Below, piece after piece: positions 26,426-34,792 of a stretch of DNA of 36,148 nt. Position 1 is the first letter of the stretch, and every line of letters begins with the position of its first letter. Position numbers and translations under genes: made by a program. Origin of the DNA: Hyella patelloides LEGE 07179 (lineage in GTDB: Bacteria; Cyanobacteriota; Cyanobacteriia; Cyanobacteriales; Xenococcaceae); contig NZ_LR213805.1 in assembly GCF_900659865.1 (NCBI RefSeq), forward strand, positions 1 to 36,148, in the 5' to 3' direction. A model generated the notes under the pieces. It was not told where the DNA came from, made no database searches, and saw only the letters and a program-made list of their open reading frames with translations.

Positions 26426-27598
26426 CTAATGATGAGTTGTTTGATTTTCTAGTTTTCTACTGGCTAAGGACATTGAGTAACAACACAACCAATAAATAGC
26501 AGCCACAAATAAGTAAACTTCTCCGTAACGTCCCAGGAATTTGGGATTAGCCAGGATTTTTTGGGCAATTCCCAACAGGTCTACCAAGCCAACAATTGCC
26601 AAGAGAGAAGTATCTTTAAATAAACTAATGAACTGTCCCACAATGCTAGGAATAACTGCTCTGAGAGCTTGGGGTAAGACAATAAAACTAAGGGTATAAA
26701 GTGGGTTAAGACCTAATGCTTCAGCTGCTTCAACTTGACCAGTAGGAATCGATTGTAAGCCTCCACGAATATTTTCTGCCAAATATGCAGAGCTATAAAG
26801 AGTCATTCCAGCGATCGCTCTTACGACTCGATCTGGTCTGATATCAGGAGGTAATACTAAAGGCAACATAACTTGTGCCATAAACAAAGTCCCAATCAAG
26901 GGTATACCCCGAATAATTTCAATATAGGCGATCGATAACCAGCGAATTATCGGTAATTTACTTCGTCTACCTAACGCTAATAAAATGCCGAAAGGAAAGC
27001 AGAGGACAATACTGATTACAGAAATCAAAATAGTTAAAATTAGACCGCTAAGATTGTCCAGTTTGACAGATGTCACTCCCAATAGTAACCACAAATTAAT
27101 AAAGAAAGCACCAAGCCACATTAAAGGAAGCCACGTTACTAAACTAGGAATTTTTTGCCCGATTTGTCGCCCAATAACTGCACTGACAATTAGTAAAATT
27201 AACATTCCAAAAAGAATCAAACTAGATTGAATTCCTGCAGGAAAAGCGATAATAGCACAAGTAAGAGCAATAATACCCAGAACAATGAGAATTCGTGCAT
27301 TAAAAAAAGAAGCAGCTTGATGATTTAGTAAACCCCAGGAAAGACCACTAAAAGCAACAATAACGCCTAAAGTAGCCCAAGTGCGCCACAGATACTTTAG
27401 GGGATAAAGACCAGTAAAAAAGAGACGAAAATTAGCATCAAGTACTGACCATTGTGCTGTAGTTAGTGACCAGTTAATCAATCCTGAAACAACCAAAAAA
27501 ATCAACCATACACTGACAATAGTTAGTATAGTGTTGTACCAAGTGCTGAAAAGATTTTTTTTCAACCACAAAACGGTATTTTGTTGCGAAATAAACAT
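26426..27598 (-). CDS. Amino-acid ABC transporter permease (AapM/BztC/NatH-like)
   Basis: 390 aa, of the long polar amino-acid permease type with extra N-terminal membrane segments. The N terminus LKKNLFSTWYNTILTIVSVW is typical, and the C-terminal half has the binding-protein-dependent permease fold with the EAA loop (EAAEALGLNPLYTLSFIVLP), which contacts the ATPase. In known systems (Aap, Bzt, Nat) this subunit pairs with an AapQ-like permease, a periplasmic binding protein and an ATPase; none lies in this window, so it is an orphan locus or its partners are elsewhere. It is convergent with ftsH across 31 nt. The ATG lacks a clear Shine-Dalgarno. Confidence 0.88.
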   Translation of the reverse strand: MFISQQNTVLWLKKNLFSTWYNTILTIVSVWLIFLVVSGLINWSLTTAQWSVLDANFRLFFTGLYPLKYLWRTWATLGVIVAFSGLSWGLLNHQAASFFNARILIVLGIIALTCAIIAFPAGIQSSLILFGMLILLIVSAVIGRQIGQKIPSLVTWLPLMWLGAFFINLWLLLGVTSVKLDNLSGLILTILISVISIVLCFPFGILLALGRRSKLPIIRWLSIAYIEIIRGIPLIGTLFMAQVMLPLVLPPDIRPDRVVRAIAGMTLYSSAYLAENIRGGLQSIPTGQVEAAEALGLNPLYTLSFIVLPQALRAVIPSIVGQFISLFKDTSLLAIVGLVDLLGIAQKILANPKFLGRYGEVYLFVAAIYWLCCYSMSLASRKLENQTTHH

Positions 27599-27822
27599 TT
27601 TTGTTGCTTTGCGTGTGGCATTATTTGTAATTATCTTAAGGTAAGATACTGTTATACTCGATATTTCTATTGATTTTTCATGACATTGACATCAAAAATT
27701 AATATGAAATTAAAGATATTATGACAGAAGTGGTTACTTTTTTATCAAAATAATCAGCAAAGAACAGCGACAGACGATGATTCTCTTGTGACTATTTTCA
27801 ATGAGTTTTGAGAGATTTATTT

Positions 27823-27924
27823 ATGAAGTTAAAAAGATACTTTGACATCAAAATATTGAGAGAAATAATCCATAAATTATATGTCCCGACTTTAATCTTG
27901 CTACTAATTACTACATTTGTTTGA
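27823..27924 (+). CDS. Possible 33-aa membrane micro-ORF or truncated gene start
   Basis: ATG to TGA encodes a basic amphipathic N terminus (MKLKRYFDIKILREIIHKLY) followed by 13 hydrophobic residues (VPTLILLLITTFV), shaped like a signal-anchor. It ends abruptly in the hydrophobic stretch, so it may be a decayed gene start or a genuine small membrane protein. A weak GAGAGA lies upstream. Low confidence. Confidence 0.25.
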   Translation: MKLKRYFDIKILREIIHKLYVPTLILLLITTFV

Positions 27925-27968
27925 ACTCTGTTAAAATTCTGATTTAGATAATCAAATCTTACTATCTC

Positions 27969-27998
27969 TTGTCTGGGAATCCGTCAGAAGCGTACAAT
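27969..27998 (+). promoter_or_regulatory. Sigma-70-type promoter of fabG
   Basis: TTGTCT (27969-27974) and TACAAT (27993-27998) are separated by 18 nt. A start of transcription near 28005 would give a leader of about 27 nt containing AGGAGA (28018-28023), 8 nt before the fabG ATG. Confidence 0.55.
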
Positions 27999-28019
27999 TA
28001 TCCAGCAAGATAAAAATAG

Positions 28020-28799
<780 letters not shown>

Positions 28800-28843
28800 T
28801 TATAGCTGTAATCTGCAATAGGGAAGAAGAAAGAAAGGTTAAG

Positions 28844-28915
28844 GTGAAAACATCACAGGTTGAAATTATCGCAGCATTAATTCTCCTGACTTCTGCATTC
28901 TTTTTAAATTTATAG
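28844..28915 (+). CDS. Possible 23-aa transmembrane micro-ORF after fabG
   Basis: A GTG-initiated frame encodes KTSQVEIIAALILLTSAFF plus three residues, a single hydrophobic span with a short polar N terminus. AAAGG lies about 6 nt upstream. Size and shape resemble the tiny membrane subunits common in cyanobacterial complexes, but it matches none I know. It lies 44 nt after fabG and stops next to the convergent gene's stop. Confidence 0.25.
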   Translation: MKTSQVEIIAALILLTSAFFLNL

Positions 28916-28916
28916 T

Positions 28917-29324
28917 TTACTCAGGGACTTCTGTGTTGGGTTCTGTTGTAGTTTGCTCAGGCTGCTGTTTTAATTCTGTTTCAATTTCTGTTAACAAGGT
29001 GTTTAATTCGGTTCTTTCAGGGTATAGTTCAATTAGTTTTTTCAAAGGTGCGATCGCAGTTTCTAAATCACCAGTTTGTAAACTAGCCTGTAGCAAACCC
29101 ATTAAAGCGGTGGTATTCTCTGGCTCTCGTTCTAAAACTTTGGCGTATCCTTGTGCTTGAGCTTGTAACTGTTCTGTTGCTGAAGTAGCTTCGGTGGTAG
29201 CAGCATAATTTTCCGTAACAGTATCTCGACGAAATAAACTACCAATTATGGCAAAGCCTGTAGAGCCAATAAATGCCAAACCAAAGACAACAATAAGTAG
29301 ACGTTGTATTTTTTTACGATCCAT
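28917..29324 (-). CDS. Membrane-anchored TPR-like protein
   Basis: 135 aa. A basic start (MDRKKIQRLL) is followed by one hydrophobic segment (about residues 9-29), giving a single-pass or signal-anchor topology. A Thr/Ala-rich linker leads to a tandem TPR-like region (about 55-115: YAKVLEREPENTTALMGLLQ, then LETAIAPLKKLIELYPERTE). The C terminus is Gln/Thr/Glu/Pro-rich. TPRs mediate protein contacts; the partner is unknown. Convergent with fabG. Confidence 0.8.
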   Translation of the reverse strand: MDRKKIQRLLIVVFGLAFIGSTGFAIIGSLFRRDTVTENYAATTEATSATEQLQAQAQGYAKVLEREPENTTALMGLLQASLQTGDLETAIAPLKKLIELYPERTELNTLLTEIETELKQQPEQTTTEPNTEVPE

Positions 29325-29364
29325 TTTTAATTAATAATTTTCTAGCTTAGATATTTATAGCAAA

Positions 29365-29382
29365 GGCGAACCGTAGTTCGCC
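29365..29382 (-). terminator. Terminator of the FG-GAP/RTX gene
   Basis: GGCGAAC and GTTCGCC form a perfect 7-bp GC-rich stem around a 4-nt loop, 41 nt past the stop at 29424. On the minus strand it is followed only by TTTGCTAT, so termination may be partial. Confidence 0.55.
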
Positions 29383-29423
29383 CTTAAAGAAAATCAAAAA
29401 TTAGCTCTCAAGTTGAAATTAGT

Positions 29424-31985
29424 TCAGACAAAAGCAAATACAGAATCATCCATAGTCAACTCAGGAGAAATATTTTTTAAGACACCAATAAGTTCTCCCG
29501 CAGTTTCAATTCCTGGATCGTAAATTAGTTTGGCATCAATAGTTCCTGCTTCAGAACCAAAGAAATCTAAACTATATAATTCTGCCGAACCAGTTAGCTG
29601 AATTGTATCTTGATTAGTATTCAAGTCTGTAATCATGGCAAAATCAGATTCTCCAGCAGAAAAATTGTCCGCATCAGAATAATAAACAGTATCGGAATCA
29701 CCTAAGACAAAAGTATCTTCTCCAGCACCACCAGTAAGAGTATCAATTTCTCCTAAACCAAAGTTGGATTCACGAATATCAGTTTCAATCCCGATTAAAG
29801 TATCGTCACCATCTGCGCCAGAGAGTTCATCATCACCATTTCCTCCTGCAAGATAGTCAAATCCAGCACCACCTCTCAAGATATCTGCTCGATCTCCACC
29901 ATTAAGGATATCGTCACCAGCACCACCATTAAGGGTATCGTTACCTTGTTGACCATTGAGAGTATCTTCTCCTGTACCACCATTGATGGTATCATTTCCA
30001 TACTGCCCAAAAATGCGATCGCTACCAGTATCACCATTGAGAAGATCGTTACCAGAATTTCCTTGAAGAGTGTCATTTCCAGCATTTCCTCGAAGAATAT
30101 CATCATCCTCTTGTCCTAAAAGGCGATCGTTACCAGAACCACCTTTGAGTGTATCTTCTCCTCTACCACCTTCTAGGGTATCATTATCGGCATCACCATT
30201 AAGCAGATCGTTACCATCTTGTCCGAGCAGGCGATCGTTTCCTTTGCCACCTTTGAGGGTGTCACTACCTGCTAATCCATCAAGGGTGTCATCTCCTTTT
30301 AAACCAGAAAGGGAGTCTGCACCAATAGTCCCAGTCAGTGAGTCATTGTCTACTGTTCCAGTTATATCTAGAGGGGTGAAACCAAAAACCACATAAGCTT
30401 TGCCTTCACCGTCATAAGAAAAGTCAGTATCGGCATTGGGCGCACCGATAACAAGATCGTCAAAACTATCACCATTCAAGTCTCCTGAACCGCTAACAGA
30501 GTTTCCAAAACCTTCATAGTTATTGCGACTGAGAAGAAGACCATCATTGGGATCGAGAGTATTTAAATCTATGTTGGCATCAAAACTACCACTATTTCCG
30601 AATAGCAAGTAAACTTGCCCTTCAGTGTTGTAATCATAGCTAGAATTAGCATAGGGTACGCTGATGATAATATCGTCGAAACCATCACCATTAAAATCTC
30701 CCGCACTGCTTACAGAACGTCCCAGATTGTCATAGGAGTTGATGCCACTGATTTGGAAGCCATTGCTACCATCGAGAGTAGATAAATCTAATTCGGCATC
30801 GAAACCCTCAGTACTACCAAAAACAATATAAGCTTCACCTCGACGATCCGAATTAGTATAGAATCCGTAATCAAAAATAACTTTTTCTCCCGCGTAGGGT
30901 GCGCCAATAATCAGATCGTCAATCCCATCACCATTGATATCTCCTGCATTACTGACAGAACGACCTAAATTATCATTATCCCCATTGCCAGGGATTGTAA
31001 AACCATTACTACCATTGAGAGCATTGATATCTAACTCAGAGTCAAAGTCTTTAGTACTACCAAAAATAATATAGGCTTCTCCGCGACTACTGTAATAATC
31101 ATCAGAATCATTAGCATAAGGTGCGCCAATAATCAGATCGTCAATCCCATCACCGTTAATATCTCCTGCATTGCTTACAGAACTTCCCAGATTGTCATAG
31201 GAGTTGATGCCATTGATTTGAAAGCCATTACTCCCATTAAGAGTCGATAAATCTAATTCAGTATTGAAGCCCTCAGTACTACCAAAAACAATATATGCTT
31301 CCCCTCGACGATCAGAATAAGTATAGTTTCCGTAATAAGAAGTAACTTCTTCTCCAGCTTCAGGCGCGCCAATAATCAGATCGTCAATCCCATCACCGTT
31401 AATATCTCCTGCACTACTTACAGAACGACCTAAATTATCTCCATCAGCATTACCAGGGATTATAAAACCATTACTACCATCAAGAGTGGATACATCTAAC
31501 TTAGAGTCGAAACCCTCAGTACTACCAAAAATAATATAGGCTTCTCCGTCACTATTGTAAGAATCACTGGGATTATCAGCAAAAGGCGCGCTGACAATCA
31601 GATCGTCAATACCATCGCCGTTAACATCCCCTGCATTGCTGACAGAGCGTCCCAGATTGTCATCGGAGTTGATGCCACTGAGTTGGAAGCCATTACTAAC
31701 ATCAAGAGCGGATACATTTAATTCAACATCAAAACCCTCAGTACGACCAAAAATAATGTAAGCTTCTCCTCGACGATCAGAAGAAGTATATTCTCCGTAA
31801 TACCCAGAGTAATTAACTTCTTCTCCAGCCCCAGGTGCGCCAATAATCAGATCGTCAATACCATCGCCGTTAACATCCCCTGCATTGCTCACAGAGCTTC
31901 CTACATTACCAAATCGATCTTCACCGATAATAACGAAACCGCTATTACCATCTGAGTTTGCGAGATTTAATCCATCGAGAGCCAC
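29424..31985 (-). CDS. FG-GAP seven-blade propeller plus RTX calcium-binding protein
   Basis: 853 aa. The GTG start has GAGG 9 nt upstream. About residues 16-543 form seven FG-GAP/integrin-alpha blades, each with a DxNGDGxDD calcium loop (for example DVNGDGIDD). About 544-745 hold some 20 RTX nonapeptides (GGxGxDxLx, as in GGKGNDRLL), which form a calcium beta-roll. The C-terminal ~100 residues (after DTFVLGDSDTVYYSDAD) look like the uncleaved type I secretion region. No N-terminal signal peptide is seen, consistent with that route; no transporter gene lies here. Likely an extracellular surface, matrix or adhesion protein. Confidence 0.9.
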   Translation of the reverse strand: MALDGLNLANSDGNSGFVIIGEDRFGNVGSSVSNAGDVNGDGIDDLIIGAPGAGEEVNYSGYYGEYTSSDRRGEAYIIFGRTEGFDVELNVSALDVSNGFQLSGINSDDNLGRSVSNAGDVNGDGIDDLIVSAPFADNPSDSYNSDGEAYIIFGSTEGFDSKLDVSTLDGSNGFIIPGNADGDNLGRSVSSAGDINGDGIDDLIIGAPEAGEEVTSYYGNYTYSDRRGEAYIVFGSTEGFNTELDLSTLNGSNGFQINGINSYDNLGSSVSNAGDINGDGIDDLIIGAPYANDSDDYYSSRGEAYIIFGSTKDFDSELDINALNGSNGFTIPGNGDNDNLGRSVSNAGDINGDGIDDLIIGAPYAGEKVIFDYGFYTNSDRRGEAYIVFGSTEGFDAELDLSTLDGSNGFQISGINSYDNLGRSVSSAGDFNGDGFDDIIISVPYANSSYDYNTEGQVYLLFGNSGSFDANIDLNTLDPNDGLLLSRNNYEGFGNSVSGSGDLNGDSFDDLVIGAPNADTDFSYDGEGKAYVVFGFTPLDITGTVDNDSLTGTIGADSLSGLKGDDTLDGLAGSDTLKGGKGNDRLLGQDGNDLLNGDADNDTLEGGRGEDTLKGGSGNDRLLGQEDDDILRGNAGNDTLQGNSGNDLLNGDTGSDRIFGQYGNDTINGGTGEDTLNGQQGNDTLNGGAGDDILNGGDRADILRGGAGFDYLAGGNGDDELSGADGDDTLIGIETDIRESNFGLGEIDTLTGGAGEDTFVLGDSDTVYYSDADNFSAGESDFAMITDLNTNQDTIQLTGSAELYSLDFFGSEAGTIDAKLIYDPGIETAGELIGVLKNISPELTMDDSVFAFV
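30543..31940 (-). repeat. Alternating two-blade (A-B) repeat, about 465-bp period, three units
   Basis: Blades 1, 3 and 5 (81-83 aa) share a longer loop with SDRRGEAYI. Blades 2, 4 and 6 (73-74 aa) share GFQxxGINSxDNLG. The DNA therefore repeats as A-B pairs of about 465 bp, three times, before a divergent seventh blade. Confidence 0.8.
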
Positions 31986-32501
31986 TTTGCTTTACCTCAA
32001 ATTAAATTGATCTTTAGTTTTGTAATTTGTGTACAGATACCGATTGAAGTTAACTTTAAATGAAAAAACACGTACTAATTTTTTTAAGACATTACTGTAG
32101 TAAAAGTAAGTATTTTTACAGAAGTTATGAGATTAATTCTTTAAAATTATTTTTAAACTTTACACTTTCTCGAAAAAATTAGAATGATATTACATAAGAT
32201 TTTGATGAAATCTTTATAATAATTGGCTGTTTTATGAATTAGAGATGAAGAGATTGGTAAAACAGCTATTTTTTGAGTTTTGATCTCTCAAACTTTGTAA
32301 AGTTTTAATAAAGGAGCGAAGCTCCTAGCTATAAGCCTTAAGCTATAAGCCAATCAAACAGGGTATTAGACCCTGCCTGATTGTAGACAACGCTCACTTC
32401 TTTGGAGTCTTAAACTCAGAGCGTGATTGCTGGTAGGCAGTCAAGTACAAAGCTATTAGCTTAGGCTTAGAGCTTATAGCTTTAAGAAGATAAATAAAAA
32501 A
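31986..32501. other. 516-nt spacer with structured repeats
   Basis: The part next to the FG-GAP/RTX gene is AT-rich and should carry its promoter; I see no clear -35/-10 pair. The distal part (32312-32486) is dense in inverted and direct repeats. No coding sequence is recognised. Confidence 0.5.
32312..32486. repeat. Compound inverted-repeat element
   Basis: It contains a perfect hairpin AGGAGC-GAA-GCTCCT (32312-32326); two direct copies of AGCTATAAGCC (32327-32337, 32341-32351); a 14-bp imperfect hairpin CAATCAAACAGGGT/ACCCTGCCTGATTG (32351-32383); and a distal GCTTATAGCTTTAAG (32472-32486) that is the reverse complement, with one indel, of the left arm at 32337-32350. The outer arms could close a 150-nt multi-branched fold. 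Confidence 0.6.
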
Positions 32502-32999
32502 TCAAAAAAGGGATTTGCCGTAAAATTTGAACAACAGCATCCCGATAGTAAATGCAGTCAAACCCAGCACTATTAGAATAACTTGAGCTATTTTGTGAGA
32601 ACAACCAGCAGTTTGCAAATCTAGGCGAAATAACATTGCAGCAGCCGATAAAATTAAGAAACGAATTAAAACAACAGGGTATTCTATAATTATGGCGAAA
32701 AGCACGATACTTACGATAATGGTAAATAAGGCTTTAGCATCTGCTCTGAACCAGTTGTCCATCCCTAAAGTTATAAGAGTTATGGGAGTGGTAAAAAATA
32801 AAATTACTAAGATAATAGACAGCAAACCCAATCCATAGGAAATTGCCAAAGCAGTTGATGGCGTTACCCATGCATACCAGAGTCTTGCTTTGGTGGCTAG
32901 TTCTTCTATTACCCAAGAACCATAAAGCCAGCCAAATACCCCATGAGTAGCTATTAAAAGTATCGGAGAAATTCGCGGGATTTTTTTAAACCAATCCAT
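32502..32999 (-). CDS. Small integral membrane protein, unknown function
   Basis: 165 aa. Five or six hydrophobic segments are visible (about residues 10-31, 43-60, 60-79, 90-107, 108-123 and 137-158). The start MDWFKKIPRISPILL is basic. No catalytic motif is recognised, and the ATG has no evident Shine-Dalgarno. The flanking spacers on both sides are rich in inverted repeats, so the gene stands alone. Confidence 0.7.
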   Translation of the reverse strand: MDWFKKIPRISPILLIATHGVFGWLYGSWVIEELATKARLWYAWVTPSTALAISYGLGLLSIILVILFFTTPITLITLGMDNWFRADAKALFTIIVSIVLFAIIIEYPVVLIRFLILSAAAMLFRLDLQTAGCSHKIAQVILIVLGLTAFTIGMLLFKFYGKSLF

Positions 33000-33330
33000 G
33001 AAGCTAGTATTTCGCGAAGTTAATTTTGACGAAGTCAGAGTAAGTTCCGTCGTTTTATTTATCCTTATTATCCCGCCCTGACGGGACGAATGGGGACGGC
33101 GGAGTCTCTCTGACCAATTGAAATAAGATGTAGGGTGTCAGAAAAATAATGGGTTATCATAATTTTTGCGATCTACTACTAGGTCAATTGACGATCGATT
33201 ATTTTTTAAGATAGTAAAAGGCAATCAATAATCGACAAAGGAGCTTTTGCCCTATTGCCTATTATCCATTACCTAATACTATAAGTTGATGTTATTAATT
33301 AGTTTTCTTAAGTGAGTTTAATCTTCCCGC
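33000..33330. other. 331-nt spacer between the membrane protein and apcD
   Basis: It holds TTGACGAAGTC plus TCCGT (33026-33050), shared with the hairpin at 24004-24049; a hairpin TCCCG-CCCTGA-CGGGA (about 33071-33086); and the palindrome GTCAATTGAC (33183-33192). The stretch near 33230-33290 has short degenerate phrases on ATTATCCATTACC, typical of cyanobacterial spacer repeats. No gene seen. Confidence 0.5.
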
Positions 33331-33816
33331 TTAAGACATGGTTTGAATGATGTAATCGAAATAAGGAGCAGCCTCTTGTGCATCTTCTTTACTTAAAAGG
33401 GCAATAGAAGCATCTCTTAAACAACGAATAGAATCAATCATTCCTGGTACTGGTACACCAAGAGAGTTATACATTTCTCTAACACCGATTAAACCAGTGT
33501 TTTCAATAGGTTCTTTGTCTCCTGCTAAAATACCATAGGTAACAAGACGCAAATACCAACCAAAGTCACGAATACATTGATTGTACTCTTTTTGTCCGTA
33601 GGCATTACCGCCAGGAGAACGATATTCAGGACGCAGTCGAAATAGCTCTTTACTAGCTTTATCAACAATTTTCTTTTCACTAGCTGCTAGAGTTTCCGCA
33701 ATGCGTACTCTTTGTGCGCCAGTTTTTAAAAATTTTTTGATTCCTGCTAGCTCTCCACTACTGGGATAGCGGAGTTCATCGTCTGCTTTGAGAATTACTT
33801 GACTAACTACGCTCAT
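33331..33816 (-). CDS. apcD: Allophycocyanin-B alpha subunit ApcD
   Basis: 161 aa. ApcD is a terminal energy emitter of the phycobilisome core that passes excitation to chlorophyll, mainly photosystem I. The start [20 protein letters not shown] and the chromophore segment [20 protein letters not shown], with the phycocyanobilin-binding Cys81, mark an allophycocyanin alpha-type protein. The [12 protein letters not shown] ending and EKKIVDKA segment fit ApcD better than ApcA. As usual, it lies apart from the apcE-apcA-apcB-apcC cluster. A lipoate/octanoyl-transferase family gene lies 34 nt upstream on the same strand. Confidence 0.93.
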   Translation of the reverse strand: MSVVSQVILKADDELRYPSSGELAGIKKFLKTGAQRVRIAETLAASEKKIVDKASKELFRLRPEYRSPGGNAYGQKEYNQCIRDFGWYLRLVTYGILAGDKEPIENTGLIGVREMYNSLGVPVPGMIDSIRCLRDASIALLSKEDAQEAAPYFDYIIQTMS

Positions 33817-33850
33817 AATGTTGCAATCAATTTATTTAACTTCAATAATT

Positions 33851-34597
33851 TTAGTATCTTACTGAAACAGGGTTATTTAAAATATCCTGCCATTCCTCTA
33901 AAGATAATGGTTGCAAGACTAAATTTATCTTAAACCAATCTTTAGCAGCTTCAGTAAGAGCCTCTACTATTTTGGGAATAGCTCTATTTTCTGATGAAGG
34001 GATGATTGTAAGCAAATTTTGGGGTGCTGGTTCGTTAAATATCTTAATAAATAGGTCATAATTATCTTTTAAGGTCATTGAGCCATGTTGCAGAATAGCA
34101 TTTCGGCGACGCAGTTGCGCGCTACCGATCGCTTTTTGACCATTTTCTGCGATCAAATCTGCACCTGTAGCAGTGGCAAAACAATTATGATGATTAGCGT
34201 ATTCTTTGACAGCAGTACCATAATCTAAGTTTACACCAAGCGATCGCCATCCGTCGATTAAAAATTGACAGATATATTTGTATACTTCCCAGCGTTTACC
34301 TGGAACAGAGGAAGTAACTACTGTGTATGTTAAATCTCCTTGATGTAACACAGCTTTTCCTCCTGTAGGGCGAGATACTATATCTAAGTCTAGTTTTTGC
34401 CAAAATTGGGGATAATCTTGCTGATGATAACCAAGGGAAATCGCACTGGGAAACCAAGTGTAAAACCTTAATGTAGAAGGATGGTTTCCTTGGCGATGTT
34501 TTTCTAGTAACCAATTATCCACAGCCATTTGTACCTCTCCCGAAGCTTGCAGAAGAGGAATCAAACGCCAAGTTCTTTGGTTATTGATAATCGACAA
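33851..34597 (-). CDS. Lipoyl/octanoyl-transferase family protein (LplA/LipM-like)
   Basis: 248 aa, BPL/LplA/LipB catalytic fold, which attaches lipoate or octanoate to lipoyl domains. Signatures are LRFYTWFPSAISLGYHQ, RPTGGKAVLHQGDLTY (76-91) and the Lys155 segment QKAIGSAQ followed by LQHGS. Cys139 in NCFATATGADL and this overall pattern resemble LipM-type octanoyltransferases, so it may transfer octanoyl rather than activate free lipoate; this is inference. The predicted start is TTG, inside a repeat-like phrase (ATTGTCCATTGTCGATTATC), so the true N terminus is uncertain; WRLIPLLQASG is typical of the domain's beginning. It is 34 nt from apcD. Confidence 0.85.
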   Translation of the reverse strand: MSIINNQRTWRLIPLLQASGEVQMAVDNWLLEKHRQGNHPSTLRFYTWFPSAISLGYHQQDYPQFWQKLDLDIVSRPTGGKAVLHQGDLTYTVVTSSVPGKRWEVYKYICQFLIDGWRSLGVNLDYGTAVKEYANHHNCFATATGADLIAENGQKAIGSAQLRRRNAILQHGSMTLKDNYDLFIKIFNEPAPQNLLTIIPSSENRAIPKIVEALTEAAKDWFKINLVLQPLSLEEWQDILNNPVSVRY

Positions 34598-34792
34598 TGG
34601 ACAATGAATGAAAGTTAAAGGGCAAAGCAGATAAGTCGAGATTAAAGAATTTTTACAGGAAATACGATCTTGTTCAGAATTAATTTTAGCTCTCTTCTAT
34701 CAGAGTGGATTGAAACCTCGATTTTTCGTAGGCTGAAATGACGTAAATTCTTTAAATTCTCCTAGAATGACAAAAGAGAGTTGGGATAAAAA

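Noticed and set aside
33183-33192. GTCAATTGAC palindrome as an apcD operator
   Set aside because: It is downstream of apcD (minus strand) and 10-bp palindromes are expected by chance in AT-rich spacer DNA.
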